Assembly: GCA_038253885.1 (NCBI GenBank)
Contig: JBBSGP010000007.1
Coordinates: 35,458 to 99,457, forward strand
Length of the DNA: 64,000 nucleotides
Direction: 5' to 3'
From: JALZAQ01 sp038253885
Lineage (GTDB): Bacteria; Gemmatimonadota; Gemmatimonadetes; Gemmatimonadales; Gemmatimonadaceae
Position numbers and translations under genes: made by a program. Position 1 is the first letter of the stretch, and the number at the start of each line of letters is the position of its first letter. This document shows positions 16,216-25,250 of this stretch, piece after piece. The notes under the pieces are model-generated. The model saw only the letters and a list, made by a program, of their open reading frames with translations, was not told the DNA's origin and did not search any database.

Positions 16216-18109
16216 GTGCCCTCCAACGACCTGGTCTCCGATCGCAGTCGTTCCCCTCATCTGTGGGCCGCGTTCTTTCTGGTCTCGGTCGCGTGTGAGG
16301 CGTGGCAGTATCGATTCTCCCCTGTGCCGGCGCGCTTCGCCGCCGGCATCGCGGCGCTCGTCGCGGGCGTCGCGCTCTTTCTCTGCCGGCACCGGTTTCC
16401 CCACGGCAGATCGCTGCTGCCCTGGGCAGGCGCGTTCGTGGCGTCGGTGCTGCTGGCCGCGCTGCGGGCGTTGGCAGGCGTCGACGCCGCCACGCCGGCA
16501 TATGCACTCGCCCGAGAGCTCACGCCGCTGTTGCTCGGTTGGAGCCTGGCCGTTCTCTGGCTCGCTGCCTCAACGCCGGTCACACACGACTCTGACGTTC
16601 CCGCGGCTAAACATTTCGACCGGGCTCCTTTCTGGGCTGTCGGCCTCGTGATTGTCGCGGCTCTCGCGGGAGCCGCAGCATTTCAGGGAGCGGTGAACGG
16701 TCGTGCCGCACTCTCGCTCGACGAGACCATGTACCTGATGCAGAGCCGCCTGTGGGGAGCACCCCATTTCGCCCTCCACATCGAGCCCGCTCTTCACTCC
16801 TTCTTTCGCGTCCCGCTGGCGCACTTTGCCGGCGCGAGCGTGCAGTCGCATTATCCTCCCGGATGGCCCGCGGTGCTGGGAGTTTTTCAGCTCCTGGGCG
16901 CCGCGTGGTGGGCCGCGCCCGTGCTCGGAGCGGTTTCCGTGCTGGGCATCTACTTCATCGGCCGCCAGGTCGAGTCGGAGATCGCGGGTGTCCTCGCTGC
17001 CGCGCTTCTCGCCACCCATCCCTGGTTTCTCAGCATGAGCGGCAGTTACTTCGCGCACACCGCGGCGATGGCGTGCGGAGTGACAGCGGCGTGGATCCTG
17101 TTGCGTGCCGAGCGAGCGCTCGAGCCGGACGCCGCTCGGCGGTGGGGCGCGTGGCTCGCCGCCGGCTTCATCCTCGGCCTCGCGGTGACCATCCGGCCGC
17201 TCACCGGCATCGCGCTGGGGTCGTCGGTGGTACTCTGGCTGTTCATTCGACGCCAACCTCGGCCCCATCGCGCCGCCCTCATGGTGGCCTGGCTTGCGCT
17301 CGGAGCGTTACCGCCGGCTGTTGGCCTCCTCGCATATAACCGCGCAACGACGGGCAGCCCCTGGGTCCTGGGGTATACCGCCGCCAATGGCAATCGCCAC
17401 GACATGGGGTTCGGCACGCGTAGGCACGTCGGCGCCGACGACCGCGGCGCCCCGCTGGCCATCGAGATCGAATTCACCCCGCGTTTTGCCATTCGCCAGC
17501 TCGCGTTGCGTGCATCCGACGTTGCCTGGGAGCTCCTTCCAGGCTTCACCATCGTTCCTCTGCTGCTGCTCGCGGTGCGGAGTCGCTTTCGATACCGTCG
17601 CCGGACGATGGCGGCGTTCTGCCTACTCCCTCTCTTCTACTTCTTCTACTGGAGTACTGACTACTGGCGCTATTACTCCGAGCTGCTCCCGTTCGCGCTG
17701 CTTGGCTCGGCGCTGCTCATCACCCACACCGCGGCGCGCAGTCGCGCGGCGCTGACCGCACTCGCGGTGGCCTTCGTGGGCGGGAGCGCTCTGACCGCGA
17801 TCACAGAGTTGCGCGACCTGCACATCGTGACCCGGCATCGCCGAGTCGATCTCGCGCAGGTGAGAAGCGCCGGCCGCCGGTATGGCAAGATTCTCGTCTT
17901 CGTGCCCACACCCCGCGGTGAGCAACAGCTGTTCGAGCAGCTGTGGTATTTCAACGCCGAGCGTTTTCCCGGGCGACGTGATCGTGGCGCGGGACCTGGG
18001 TGATCGGAACGTCGAGCTTTGGAAGCGCTTCCCCGACCATCTTCCCATGCGCGCCGTACGGGAAGCCGGCGTCCTGGAAGTCACGCCTATGCTGGCCTCC
18101 TCCCAGTAG
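16216..18109 (+). CDS. GT39-like polyprenol-phosphate glycosyltransferase, frameshifted near the 3' end
   Basis: From the GTG at 16216 this is a polytopic membrane protein of about 630 residues with ten or more hydrophobic segments. The first periplasmic loop carries the acidic motif of GT-C enzymes (LSLDETMYLMQSRLW). HYPPGWPAVLG is typical of the dolichyl-phosphate-mannose transferase/ArnT group. It would transfer a sugar from a lipid carrier on the outer face of the inner membrane; the acceptor is unknown. The frame stops at 18003 with an odd tail (RRDRGAGPG). In the next frame from about 17970 the natural ending continues (GDVIVARDLGDRNVELWKRF) to a stop at 18109. A single extra base in TTTTCCCGGG at 17964-17973 explains both. 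Confidence 0.75.
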
Positions 18110-18151
18110 CGGAGTGGGCGCCATCGAGCTTTCCGTGCCCCCTTGCCAAGA

Positions 18152-18167
18152 TATATCTCGCGATATA
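18152..18167. promoter_or_regulatory. Probable PadR operator, distal site
   Basis: An imperfect palindrome TATATC(TCGC)GATATA lies about 50 bases before the PadR start, in an AT-rich island that stands out from the GC-rich surroundings. Six-base arms match exactly. Its centre is about 31.5 bases from the proximal site, close to three helical turns, so two dimers could sit on one DNA face. It is an inferred autoregulatory site. Confidence 0.55.
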
Positions 18168-18180
18168 ACTATTCGCTTGG

Positions 18181-18201
18181 TGATATATCGGCGATCTATC
18201 A
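18181..18201. promoter_or_regulatory. Probable PadR operator, proximal site over the ribosome-binding site
   Basis: A 21-base near-palindrome has arms TGATA and TATCA, inner arms ATCG and CGAT, and only one mismatched pair plus the centre. It abuts the ribosome-binding site (AGGAG at 18201-18205, nine bases before the ATG). It shares GATATATC with the distal site. A bound regulator here would block transcription into, or translation of, the PadR gene. Confidence 0.6.
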
Positions 18202-18213
18202 GGAGACCCCACT

Positions 18214-18876
18214 ATGTGGCATTCCAATTTCCGCTGCGCCCCAGACTTTCTCGCTTCCGCCGGACGAGGCGGCTTCGGGTTCGACCCCAATTTCATGGGC
18301 TGGTTCTGGGGACAGCCCGGACGCAAGCGCGGCGGCCCGTTTCGCGGCGGCCGCATGTTCGAGCAGGGTGACCTGAAGCTAGTGATCCTGCAGATGCTCG
18401 ACGAGAAGCCGCGACACGGCTACGAGATCATCAAGGAACTGGAAGAGCGCTTCGCCGGCGCCTACGCGCCGAGCCCGGGCACCGTGTACCCGACGCTGAC
18501 AATGCTCGAGGATCTCGGATACGCCCGGGCGCGAACCGAGGAGAGCGGGAAGAAGATCTACGAGATCACTCCTGAAGGGAAAGCCCATCTCGCCGAGCAT
18601 CGCTCGACGGTGGATGACCTGTTCGAGCGGATCGCCGAGGTCGGCAATTCTTTCTTCGGTGGACCCATGATGGAGGTGAATCACGCCTTCAAGAACGTCG
18701 GGCGCGCCACGTACGCCACCGCGCCACGTCACGCGCGCGATACCGAGCTCCTGTCGAAGATCCGCGACATCCTCCAGCGCGCCGCAGGCGAGATCGATGC
18801 GCTGGCGCCGACGCCGCAGAAGCCCCCGGCTCCGCCGCCGGCGTCGTCGCCCGAATCTCCTCCGCCGGCCGCATAG
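18214..18876 (+). CDS. PadR-family transcriptional regulator
   Basis: The 220-residue protein has a Gly/Phe/Arg-rich N-terminal extension of about 45 residues (FDPNFMGWFWGQPGRKRGG). The PadR winged helix follows at about 50-130: LKLVILQMLDEKPRHGYEII, PSPGTVYPTLTMLEDLGY, and the wing ESGKKIYEITPEGKAHL. The C-terminal part is helical and ends in a Pro/Ala-rich tail (PPAPPPASSPESPPPAA). PadR proteins usually repress their own operon and a nearby exporter or catabolic gene. Two palindromes directly upstream fit autoregulation. A strong terminator follows, so it is monocistronic and its other targets are not evident here. Confidence 0.92.
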   Translation: MWHSNFRCAPDFLASAGRGGFGFDPNFMGWFWGQPGRKRGGPFRGGRMFEQGDLKLVILQMLDEKPRHGYEIIKELEERFAGAYAPSPGTVYPTLTMLEDLGYARARTEESGKKIYEITPEGKAHLAEHRSTVDDLFERIAEVGNSFFGGPMMEVNHAFKNVGRATYATAPRHARDTELLSKIRDILQRAAGEIDALAPTPQKPPAPPPASSPESPPPAA

Positions 18877-18932
18877 CCCCCTTCGCCGCTGCGCTGCGGC
18901 TGGACGGCAGCCGCGCGGGCGATATGTTCACG

Positions 18933-18964
18933 ACGGGTCGCGCGTCAGTCGCGACCCGTTTTTT
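18933..18964 (+). terminator. Rho-independent terminator after PadR gene
   Basis: A perfect 10-bp stem (ACGGGTCGCG / CGCGACCCGT) with a seven-base loop (CGTCAGT) is followed by six T residues. It lies 56 bases after the PadR stop and 58 bases before the potassium transporter start, so it separates the two units. Confidence 0.88.
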
Positions 18965-19021
18965 GCGTCTCGGTGAGCAGTCTCCTCGGCCCAGCACCGG
19001 GATGGGCCGCAAACGGATCAT

Positions 19022-21010
19022 ATGGACGCAGATCCTGCTTCACCATCAGCAGCAGCCGGAGAAGCCGCCGATCCCAGCGGCCGCATGCCTTCAGCCACGC
19101 CGCCCGGCCCCACTCCTCCGATCCCCCGCCGCAAGCCGACGGGTCGAAAGCTGGGCATCCTTTCCCTCACCGCGCTCGGCGTCGTTTACGGAGACATCGG
19201 AACCAGTCCGCTCTACGCCTTCAAGCAGTGCTTCGACAAGACCTCGGGCGGAGTGGATCCCACGACCCCCAACATCTACGGGATCCTCTCCCTGATCGTC
19301 TGGACGCTCACTCTCATCGTGAGCGTCAAGTACATCGTCTTCATCATGCGGGCTGACAACCGCGGTGAGGGGGGCATTCTCGCTCTCCTCGCGCTGATCC
19401 AGCAGCGCATGCAGCGGCGGGCGGACTCGCGGCGACATGCGCTTCTGGTGGCGCTCGGCCTGTTCGGCGCGGCTCTGCTCTATGGAGATGGCGTGATCAC
19501 TCCCGCCATCTCCGTGCTGGGCGCCACGGAGGGACTCTCGGTCGCCACGCCCCTGTTCACCAAATGGGTGGTGCCTCTCAGCGCGGCGATCCTCTTCGTC
19601 ATCTTCCTCTTCCAGAAGTTTGGCACGGACCGCGTGGGCCGGATCTTTGGTCCGATCATGTTGCTCTGGTTCGCCGCGATCTCGGTCAGCGGCGCCCGGG
19701 AGATCTGGATGGCGCCCGAGATCCTGCGTGCCATCAACCCGCTGTACGCCATCCGCTTCTTCGCGCGTGACCGGATGATCGCCTTCCTGATCCTGGGCGC
19801 CGTCGTGCTCGCGGTGACCGGCGCCGAAGCGCTCTACGCGGACATGGGTCATTTCGGGAAGCGACCGATCCGGATCGCCTGGTTCGGGCTCGTCTTCCCG
19901 GCGTTGCTGGTGAACTACTTTGGCCAGGGTGCCCTGCTCCTCCGTGACCCGGCAGCATCAGCGAATCCTTTCTACCTGCTCGTGCCCGGCTCCCTGTTGT
20001 ATCCGATGGTGGTGCTCGCTACGGTGGCCGCGGTGATAGCCTCGCAGGCCCTCATCTCCGGCGCGTTCTCGCTCACCCAGCAGGCGATGCAGCTCGGCTA
20101 CACACCGCGCATGAGCATCGTCCACACGTCCAAGCACGAGGCGGGACAGATCTACGTTCCCGAGGTGAACAAGGCGCTCATGGTCGGGTGCATCGCGCTC
20201 GTTGTCGGCTTCAAGTCCTCCACCGCCCTCGCGTCCGCCTACGGCATCGCGGTGACCGGGACGATGGTCATCACGACGCTGCTGTTCTACGTCATCATCC
20301 GCCAGCGGTATGGCTGGACCCAGCTCCAGGCGCTCGCCTTTCTCATCCCCTTCCTCGCGATCGATGGCGCGCTGCTGCTCGCCAACGCGGTGAAGGTCGC
20401 GCACGGGGGCTGGTTCCCCCTGGTGGTCGCCCTTCTGATCTACACGCTGATGACCACCTGGAAGCGCGGCCGCCAGCTCCTGCACGAGATCCTACGCGAG
20501 CAGGCCCTCCCGATGGATCTCTTCCTCGAGGACGTGCGTCGCCGCAAACCCCCGCGCGTGCCGGGCACCGCCGTCTTCATGTCGGCTGACAGCCAGGGTG
20601 CCCCGGTGGTTCTGCTCCATCATATCAAGCACAACAAGGTGCTGCACGAGCAGGTGCTCCTGCTGTCCGTGCTCGTCGGCGAAGTGCCCGAGGTGGACGC
20701 GAGCGAGCGCGTCACCGTGCAGCCGCTGGGCGAGAGCTTCTTCCGCGTGATAGCGCGATACGGCTTCATGCAGACGCCCAACGTGAAGGAGATCATGGAA
20801 GCCGTGCAGCCGCTCGGCATCCGCACGCGCACGAACGAGACGAGCTTCTACCTCGGGCGCGAGCAGCTCATCCTGACGGGTGAGGCTCCTCTGCAGCGCT
20901 GGCGGAAAAAGCTATTCGAGTTCATGTCGCGCAATTCCCACTCGGCGACGCAGTACTTCAGCATCCCGCCGAATCGAGTGGTGGAGCTCGGCGCGCAGAT
21001 CGAATTCTGA
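19022..21010 (+). CDS. kup: KUP-family potassium uptake transporter
   Basis: This 662-residue protein begins with a cytoplasmic Pro/Ala-rich segment, then the KUP signature in TM1 (LGVVYGDIGTSPLYAFKQCF) and eleven further hydrophobic segments. The conserved blocks LYGDGVITPAISVLGATEG, EALYADMGHFGK and NYFGQGALLL are all present. The C-terminal cytoplasmic domain (from about residue 500) contains TAVFMSADSQGAPVVLLHH and the conserved TSFYLGRE. Kup imports potassium with protons across the inner membrane. Its stop overlaps the start of the next gene (TGATG at 21008), so an outer-membrane protein and a gamma-glutamyltransferase are probably co-transcribed with it. It starts after a strong terminator. 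Confidence 0.95.
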   Translation: MDADPASPSAAAGEAADPSGRMPSATPPGPTPPIPRRKPTGRKLGILSLTALGVVYGDIGTSPLYAFKQCFDKTSGGVDPTTPNIYGILSLIVWTLTLIVSVKYIVFIMRADNRGEGGILALLALIQQRMQRRADSRRHALLVALGLFGAALLYGDGVITPAISVLGATEGLSVATPLFTKWVVPLSAAILFVIFLFQKFGTDRVGRIFGPIMLLWFAAISVSGAREIWMAPEILRAINPLYAIRFFARDRMIAFLILGAVVLAVTGAEALYADMGHFGKRPIRIAWFGLVFPALLVNYFGQGALLLRDPAASANPFYLLVPGSLLYPMVVLATVAAVIASQALISGAFSLTQQAMQLGYTPRMSIVHTSKHEAGQIYVPEVNKALMVGCIALVVGFKSSTALASAYGIAVTGTMVITTLLFYVIIRQRYGWTQLQALAFLIPFLAIDGALLLANAVKVAHGGWFPLVVALLIYTLMTTWKRGRQLLHEILREQALPMDLFLEDVRRRKPPRVPGTAVFMSADSQGAPVVLLHHIKHNKVLHEQVLLLSVLVGEVPEVDASERVTVQPLGESFFRVIARYGFMQTPNVKEIMEAVQPLGIRTRTNETSFYLGREQLILTGEAPLQRWRKKLFEFMSRNSHSATQYFSIPPNRVVELGAQIEF

Positions 21011-21861
21011 TGCGCCGCGACTCCCTTCGCGGGGGATTGCCGCTCGCGATTCTCCTGTTCGGCGTTCGCCTCGGCGCGCAGGGATCAGATCCCCGGGAAG
21101 TGCAGCCCGAGCGGCCCACGGTCGCGACGCACGCACATACCGTCGCGCCGGGGTGGGTGGAGCTCGAGACCGGCGTGGAGCGCGACCGCAACGAGGACCG
21201 ATCCCGCATCCTTCTCGTGCCCAACAACGTGAAGGTGGGTCTCGGATCGCACTCGCAGCTCAATGTGCTTCTCAACTGGCAGCGGAACACCGATGACGGT
21301 CTCTCGTCGTCGGGCGCGGGCGACCTGTCCATCGGAATCAAGTGGCGACTGCTCGACGACTCTCCCGTGCTCGGGGATTTCGCGGCTCTTCCCTACCTGA
21401 AGCTCCCGACGGGATCACCATCGCGGGGCACGGGTACCGGTACGACCGATGGCACGCTCGTGCTCATCTCGAGCCATGGCCTCGGCGCTGTCGCTCTGGA
21501 TCTCAACGGGGCGATGACGTTCCGCAGTGGCGACGGCAGCACCACACCGCGCACCGCCACGTTCTGGACGGTTTCCACCGGTACCACCTTCACCAAGCGC
21601 GTGGGATGGGCGATGGAGATCTTCGGTTTTCCGGGCACCGGCGGCCCCGCGGGATCGAAGCCGACGGTCGCCCTGCTCGCCGGTCCGACGTTACAGGCCG
21701 TACCCTGGCTCGCGTTCGACGCCGGATTCATCGTGCCGCTGGAGGGACCGCAGCCGCATTCGCTGTATGCTGGAGCCGTCTGGAATGTCGGCCGTCTCCC
21801 GATCGCCCATGCGTCCCACCGCAGCACCATCCGTTCGTCCGACAGGTCGACATGCCGATGA
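21010..21861 (+). CDS. Putative outer-membrane protein (transporter-like beta-barrel)
   Basis: The 283-residue product has a signal peptide (GLPLAILLFGVRLGAQG) and then alternating beta-strands: GWVELETGVERDR, LLVPNNVKVGLGSHSQLNVL, GAGDLSIGIKWRLL, FAALPYLKLPTG, and a late SLYAGAVWNVGRLP. This resembles the family annotated as putative MetA-pathway outer-membrane proteins, whose real substrate is unclear. The C-terminus runs about 20 residues past the last strand and overlaps the gamma-glutamyltransferase start by ten bases. It lacks the C-terminal aromatic residue usual for barrels. It is coupled by stop/start overlap to kup. Confidence 0.65.
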   Translation: MRRDSLRGGLPLAILLFGVRLGAQGSDPREVQPERPTVATHAHTVAPGWVELETGVERDRNEDRSRILLVPNNVKVGLGSHSQLNVLLNWQRNTDDGLSSSGAGDLSIGIKWRLLDDSPVLGDFAALPYLKLPTGSPSRGTGTGTTDGTLVLISSHGLGAVALDLNGAMTFRSGDGSTTPRTATFWTVSTGTTFTKRVGWAMEIFGFPGTGGPAGSKPTVALLAGPTLQAVPWLAFDAGFIVPLEGPQPHSLYAGAVWNVGRLPIAHASHRSTIRSSDRSTCR

Positions 21862-23633
21862 CAAAGCGCGCGTCGCTCGAGCTCTGTCTCTTCCTCGTGT
21901 TGTCGGTCGCCGGCTGCCACTCCCCGGCGAAGGAGTCGCATTCGACCGTCGGCCTTCTCACGACAGTGGAGCCGGCCATTCCAGCGCGCCGGGCCGCTCA
22001 TTTTCCCGAGGGCTGGCCCTATCCCGCGGGTAAATCCGCGGTCGTTGCGCCGAAGGGGATGATCGCCAGCGATGAGCCGCTCGCCACCGCCGCCGGGGTC
22101 GAGATCCTGGAGCGCGGCGGCAACGCCATCGATGCGGCCGTCGCCGTTGGCTTCGCGCTCGCCGTCACGTACCAGGAGGCGGGAAACATTGGCGGGGGCG
22201 GCTACATGGTGCTGCGGTTGGCCGACGGTCGCACGACAGCGATCGACTACCGCGAGGTTGCACCGCTAGCGGCCACGCGAAACATGTTTCTGGATTCCAG
22301 CGGTGCCCTCACCGACAGGAGCCTGGACGGACCGCTCGCATCGGGAGTGCCCGGCTCCGTCGCCGGCCTGACCACCGTGCTTCGGGCCTACGGCACGATG
22401 CCGCTCGCCCAGGTGATGGCGCCCGCGATTCGACTCGCCGACGAGGGCTTCGTTGTCGATAGCGCTTTCCGGCGATCCGTTCGTACCGACTCTGCGCGCA
22501 TCGCCCGGTTCCCCATTGGTGCGAGCATCTTCCTGCCCGGTGGCCACGCCCCTGTCGTCGGCTCCCGCTTCCGGCAGCCGGCGCTCGCCCGGACGATGCG
22601 ATTGGTCGCCGATCGGGGGGCGGACGCGTTCTATCGCGGAGAGATCGCGGACTCCATCGAGGCCGAGATGCGGCGCGGCGGCGGAATCATCACTCGGCAG
22701 GACCTCGATCGCTACCGTCCCATCTGGCGCACACCGATCCAGTCGACATACCGCGGCTACACCCTGTTCTCGATGCCCCCCTCCTCATCGGGCGGAGTCA
22801 CGGTCACGGAGACGCTCAACATCCTCGAGGCTTGGGACTCGCTCCCCCCGGCCGGCAGCGCCCAGTGGGCGCACATCCTGGGATCGGCCTTCCAGCGGGC
22901 CTTCATCGATCGGAACTCGAAGATCGCGGACCCGGCGTTCTATCCGGTTCCGGTGCGCGAGCTGACCAGCAAGGACTACGCTCGCCGGCTTCGGGCCACC
23001 ATTGCCGACCGGGCGACGCCGACGCAAACGCTCGAGCGCGCGATGCGGGAAGGAGCCCAGACGACGCACTACTCGGTGGTGGACCGCTTCGGAAACGCCG
23101 TCGCGACGACGACCACCACCAATGGGTTGTACGGCTCCGGAATCCTCGTTCGCGGCGGGGGCTTCTATCTGAACAACGAGATGGACGACCTGTCCGCGCA
23201 GCCCGGCATGGCCAACCAGTTCGGCCTGGTCCAGGGGGAGGCGAACGCGGTGGCGCCAGGGAAGCGGCCGCTCAGCGCAATGTCGCCGACCATCGTCCTC
23301 GATCCATCGGGCGGGCTTCTGCTCGTGGTGGGGAGCCGGGGCGGCCCGCGCATCATCACGAGCACCGCGCAGGTGATCCTCAACGTCATCGAGCACCGCA
23401 TGTCGCTGGCGGACGCGATGGCCGCGCCGCGCCTGCATCATCAGGCTCTGCCCGACACTCTACGCTACGAGCCCGGCGGCATGCCACGCTCGGTACGCGA
23501 TTCTCTGGCCGCGATGGGACATGCGGTGGGCGAGATCGACCACGTCGGCCTGGTGAACGCCGTGATGCGGGTTCCGGGAGGCTGGGAGGGCGTGAGCGAT
23601 CCCCGCCGGCCTGGCGGTGTGAAGGGCTACTGA
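21852..23633 (+). CDS. ggt: Gamma-glutamyltransferase, lipoprotein form
   Basis: The 593-residue precursor has a lipoprotein-type signal (LCLFLVLSVAGCHS). The family hallmarks are present: GGNAIDAAVAVGFALAVTYQ, GNIGGGGYMVLRLADG, and the autocleavage site QTTHYSVVDRFGN with the N-terminal nucleophile at T404. GSRGGPRIITSTAQVILNVI follows. It is cut into two subunits and hydrolyses or transfers the gamma-glutamyl group of glutathione and related peptides outside the cytoplasm. The start is the ATG at 21852, with a second ATG six bases later. It overlaps the end of the outer-membrane protein gene and closes the kup operon. The next gene converges on it. Confidence 0.94.
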   Translation: MPMTKRASLELCLFLVLSVAGCHSPAKESHSTVGLLTTVEPAIPARRAAHFPEGWPYPAGKSAVVAPKGMIASDEPLATAAGVEILERGGNAIDAAVAVGFALAVTYQEAGNIGGGGYMVLRLADGRTTAIDYREVAPLAATRNMFLDSSGALTDRSLDGPLASGVPGSVAGLTTVLRAYGTMPLAQVMAPAIRLADEGFVVDSAFRRSVRTDSARIARFPIGASIFLPGGHAPVVGSRFRQPALARTMRLVADRGADAFYRGEIADSIEAEMRRGGGIITRQDLDRYRPIWRTPIQSTYRGYTLFSMPPSSSGGVTVTETLNILEAWDSLPPAGSAQWAHILGSAFQRAFIDRNSKIADPAFYPVPVRELTSKDYARRLRATIADRATPTQTLERAMREGAQTTHYSVVDRFGNAVATTTTTNGLYGSGILVRGGGFYLNNEMDDLSAQPGMANQFGLVQGEANAVAPGKRPLSAMSPTIVLDPSGGLLLVVGSRGGPRIITSTAQVILNVIEHRMSLADAMAAPRLHHQALPDTLRYEPGGMPRSVRDSLAAMGHAVGEIDHVGLVNAVMRVPGGWEGVSDPRRPGGVKGY

Positions 23634-23659
23634 GCCCCGAGGGCTTTCACTCCCGCCAC

Positions 23660-25144
23660 TCAGGGCGCCGGCACCTTCACTGTCAGCTTCTTCCCCTTTC
23701 GCAGCAGCTCGAACTCGTTGTCCTGGTCAGTATCAAGTGAGATGTGCGAGTGCCCGTCCACGTTCACCGCCTTGCCGTTGACCTTGAGGATCACATCGCC
23801 GGGGGAGATTCCCTTCCAGTGCCGGCTGGCATCGAGAACGAGCAGCCCGTCCTCACTCCCGGCGCCGAAGTAGGATGCGAGGTCGCTGGTCACCGAGGTG
23901 AGACGAAGACCGTCCAGCAACACGTTGCCGCCGCCGAACATCGACGCTGACACCTGGCGGCCGAGCTCGGCGGCGCCGCGCGCGAGCTCGCCAACGTCGC
24001 CGTAGTACGACGCCATCGGCGTCATGGCGCGAACGGTGCCAGCCATCTGCCGGGCTGATTCCACCTGCGCCCGGAGCTCGCCAGCCTGCGCCCGCATCTC
24101 GCTCGCCATCTCGCGCGCGCGCTGCGCCATGTCGGTGACGTCGGCATCCATGTACATCCGAACCCGCGGCATGGCCATCGGTGCGATCGCCGGCATCGGC
24201 GTCATCGGCGTCATCGTCATCGGGGGCATGGGGGGCATCGGAGGCATGGGGGGCATCGTGAACGCGCTGCCGTCGCCGATGAAGAAGCGCGAGCCCGGCC
24301 GATTCTTGTAGACGTCCGACGACTTGGCGGTCTTCACCGTCAGCGTCTTCGTCTGGCCGTTGGCGTAGACCTTGAGCTCGGCATTGTCGCCGGCCTTGAG
24401 CTTGCGCATCTCGCGAACGAATCGCTGTTCCTTGGCGCTGCTGGCGGCGGCGTCCCCCGCGTCCTCCGCGCCGACGCGCAGGTCCACGCCGTTGATGCTG
24501 ACGAGACGATTTCCTTCCTCGATTCCGGCCTTCTCCGCTGGCCCGTTCGCCTCGACCGCGGTGATCAGAAGCCCGAGCGTGTCGCGCTTGCTGCCCGAGC
24601 CGCCCGCGCCGAGGCCGACCACCGCCCGGTCATCCTGCTCGGCCGAGGTGCGCCTGAAGAACCCCCAATCGCTATCGGGTTGCTCGGCAGTCTTCACCTT
24701 CACGGTCTTGTACTTCCCCTCGTGCCATACCTTGAGCTCAACGTCTTCTCCCGGCTTGACCTTGCTCAGCTCGCGGGTGAGGCGGCGGCTGAGGAGGCCG
24801 TTCATGTCAGGCTCTCCGGCATCGGCCGCGGAGAGACGGAGGCTCACGCTGTTGACCGCCGCGATCCGGTCACCCTCCTCGAGCCCCGCCTTCTCGGCGG
24901 GACCATTGGCCGTGATGCTGTTGATGAGGAGACCGAGCGTGTCCCGCTTCCCCCCCCAACCAGTGCCGATTCCGAGAAAGCCGCGCTCACCACGTGTCAT
25001 GCCGGTCCGGTAGACGCGGGTCACGCGAGAATCGGCATCTTTCTCCTCCTTGCTCTTGTCCTTGTCCTTCGGGTTCTGGGCGCGCGCGGTGGTCGTGAGC
25101 GCGGCGGCCGCGAGGGCGGTCAGCAGCAGAGTGGAGCGTCGCAT
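23660..25144 (-). CDS. Secreted three-PDZ-domain protein with Met/Pro-rich linker
   Basis: The 494-residue protein starts with a signal peptide (STLLLTALAAAALTTTARAQ). Two tandem PDZ domains follow at about residues 53-155 (FLGIGTGWGGKRDTLGLLIN; GPAEKAGLEEGDRIAAVNSV) and 172-285 (GPAEKAGIEEGNRLVSINGV). A third is at about 400-494 (SRHWKGISPGDVILKVNGKA). No trypsin-like protease domain is present, so it is not a DegP homologue. Between PDZ2 and PDZ3 lie a Met/Pro repeat (about residues 296-325) and a helix with coiled-coil character (MAQRAREMASEMRAQAGELR). It probably acts as a periplasmic scaffold or peptide-binding adaptor. It is transcribed alone, divergent from the ferritin-VIT1 gene. Confidence 0.85.
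   Translation of the reverse strand: MRRSTLLLTALAAAALTTTARAQNPKDKDKSKEEKDADSRVTRVYRTGMTRGERGFLGIGTGWGGKRDTLGLLINSITANGPAEKAGLEEGDRIAAVNSVSLRLSAADAGEPDMNGLLSRRLTRELSKVKPGEDVELKVWHEGKYKTVKVKTAEQPDSDWGFFRRTSAEQDDRAVVGLGAGGSGSKRDTLGLLITAVEANGPAEKAGIEEGNRLVSINGVDLRVGAEDAGDAAASSAKEQRFVREMRKLKAGDNAELKVYANGQTKTLTVKTAKSSDVYKNRPGSRFFIGDGSAFTMPPMPPMPPMPPMTMTPMTPMPAIAPMAMPRVRMYMDADVTDMAQRAREMASEMRAQAGELRAQVESARQMAGTVRAMTPMASYYGDVGELARGAAELGRQVSASMFGGGNVLLDGLRLTSVTSDLASYFGAGSEDGLLVLDASRHWKGISPGDVILKVNGKAVNVDGHSHISLDTDQDNEFELLRKGKKLTVKVPAP
24191..24258 (-). repeat. Degenerate short tandem repeat encoding Met/Pro-rich segment
   Basis: On the plus strand, units of the form GGCATCGG(C/G) and GGCATGGGG alternate over about 70 bases within the PDZ gene. 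On the coding strand this gives repeated Met-Pro-Pro and Met-Thr-Pro units. The array stays in frame, so unit gain or loss would change linker length without breaking the gene. Confidence 0.7.
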
Positions 25145-25250
25145 TGAATCCTCTGGATCGTGTGGAGAGCTGTGGTCGGGCTATTGGACATCGGGGGGCC
25201 CCTGAAGGGTTGCCGGTTCCTTCGACGGCCCGCTTTGGCGATACTTCGGG

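Noticed and set aside
24187..24262. Short repeats that might suggest a CRISPR-like or satellite array
   Set aside because: Units are too short and contiguous, with no spacers, and they translate in frame into the Met/Pro linker of the PDZ protein.
25145..25250. Possible riboswitch or Fur box in the divergent PDZ / ferritin-VIT1 gap
   Set aside because: No inverted repeat or AT-rich element resembling a known site could be picked out by eye.
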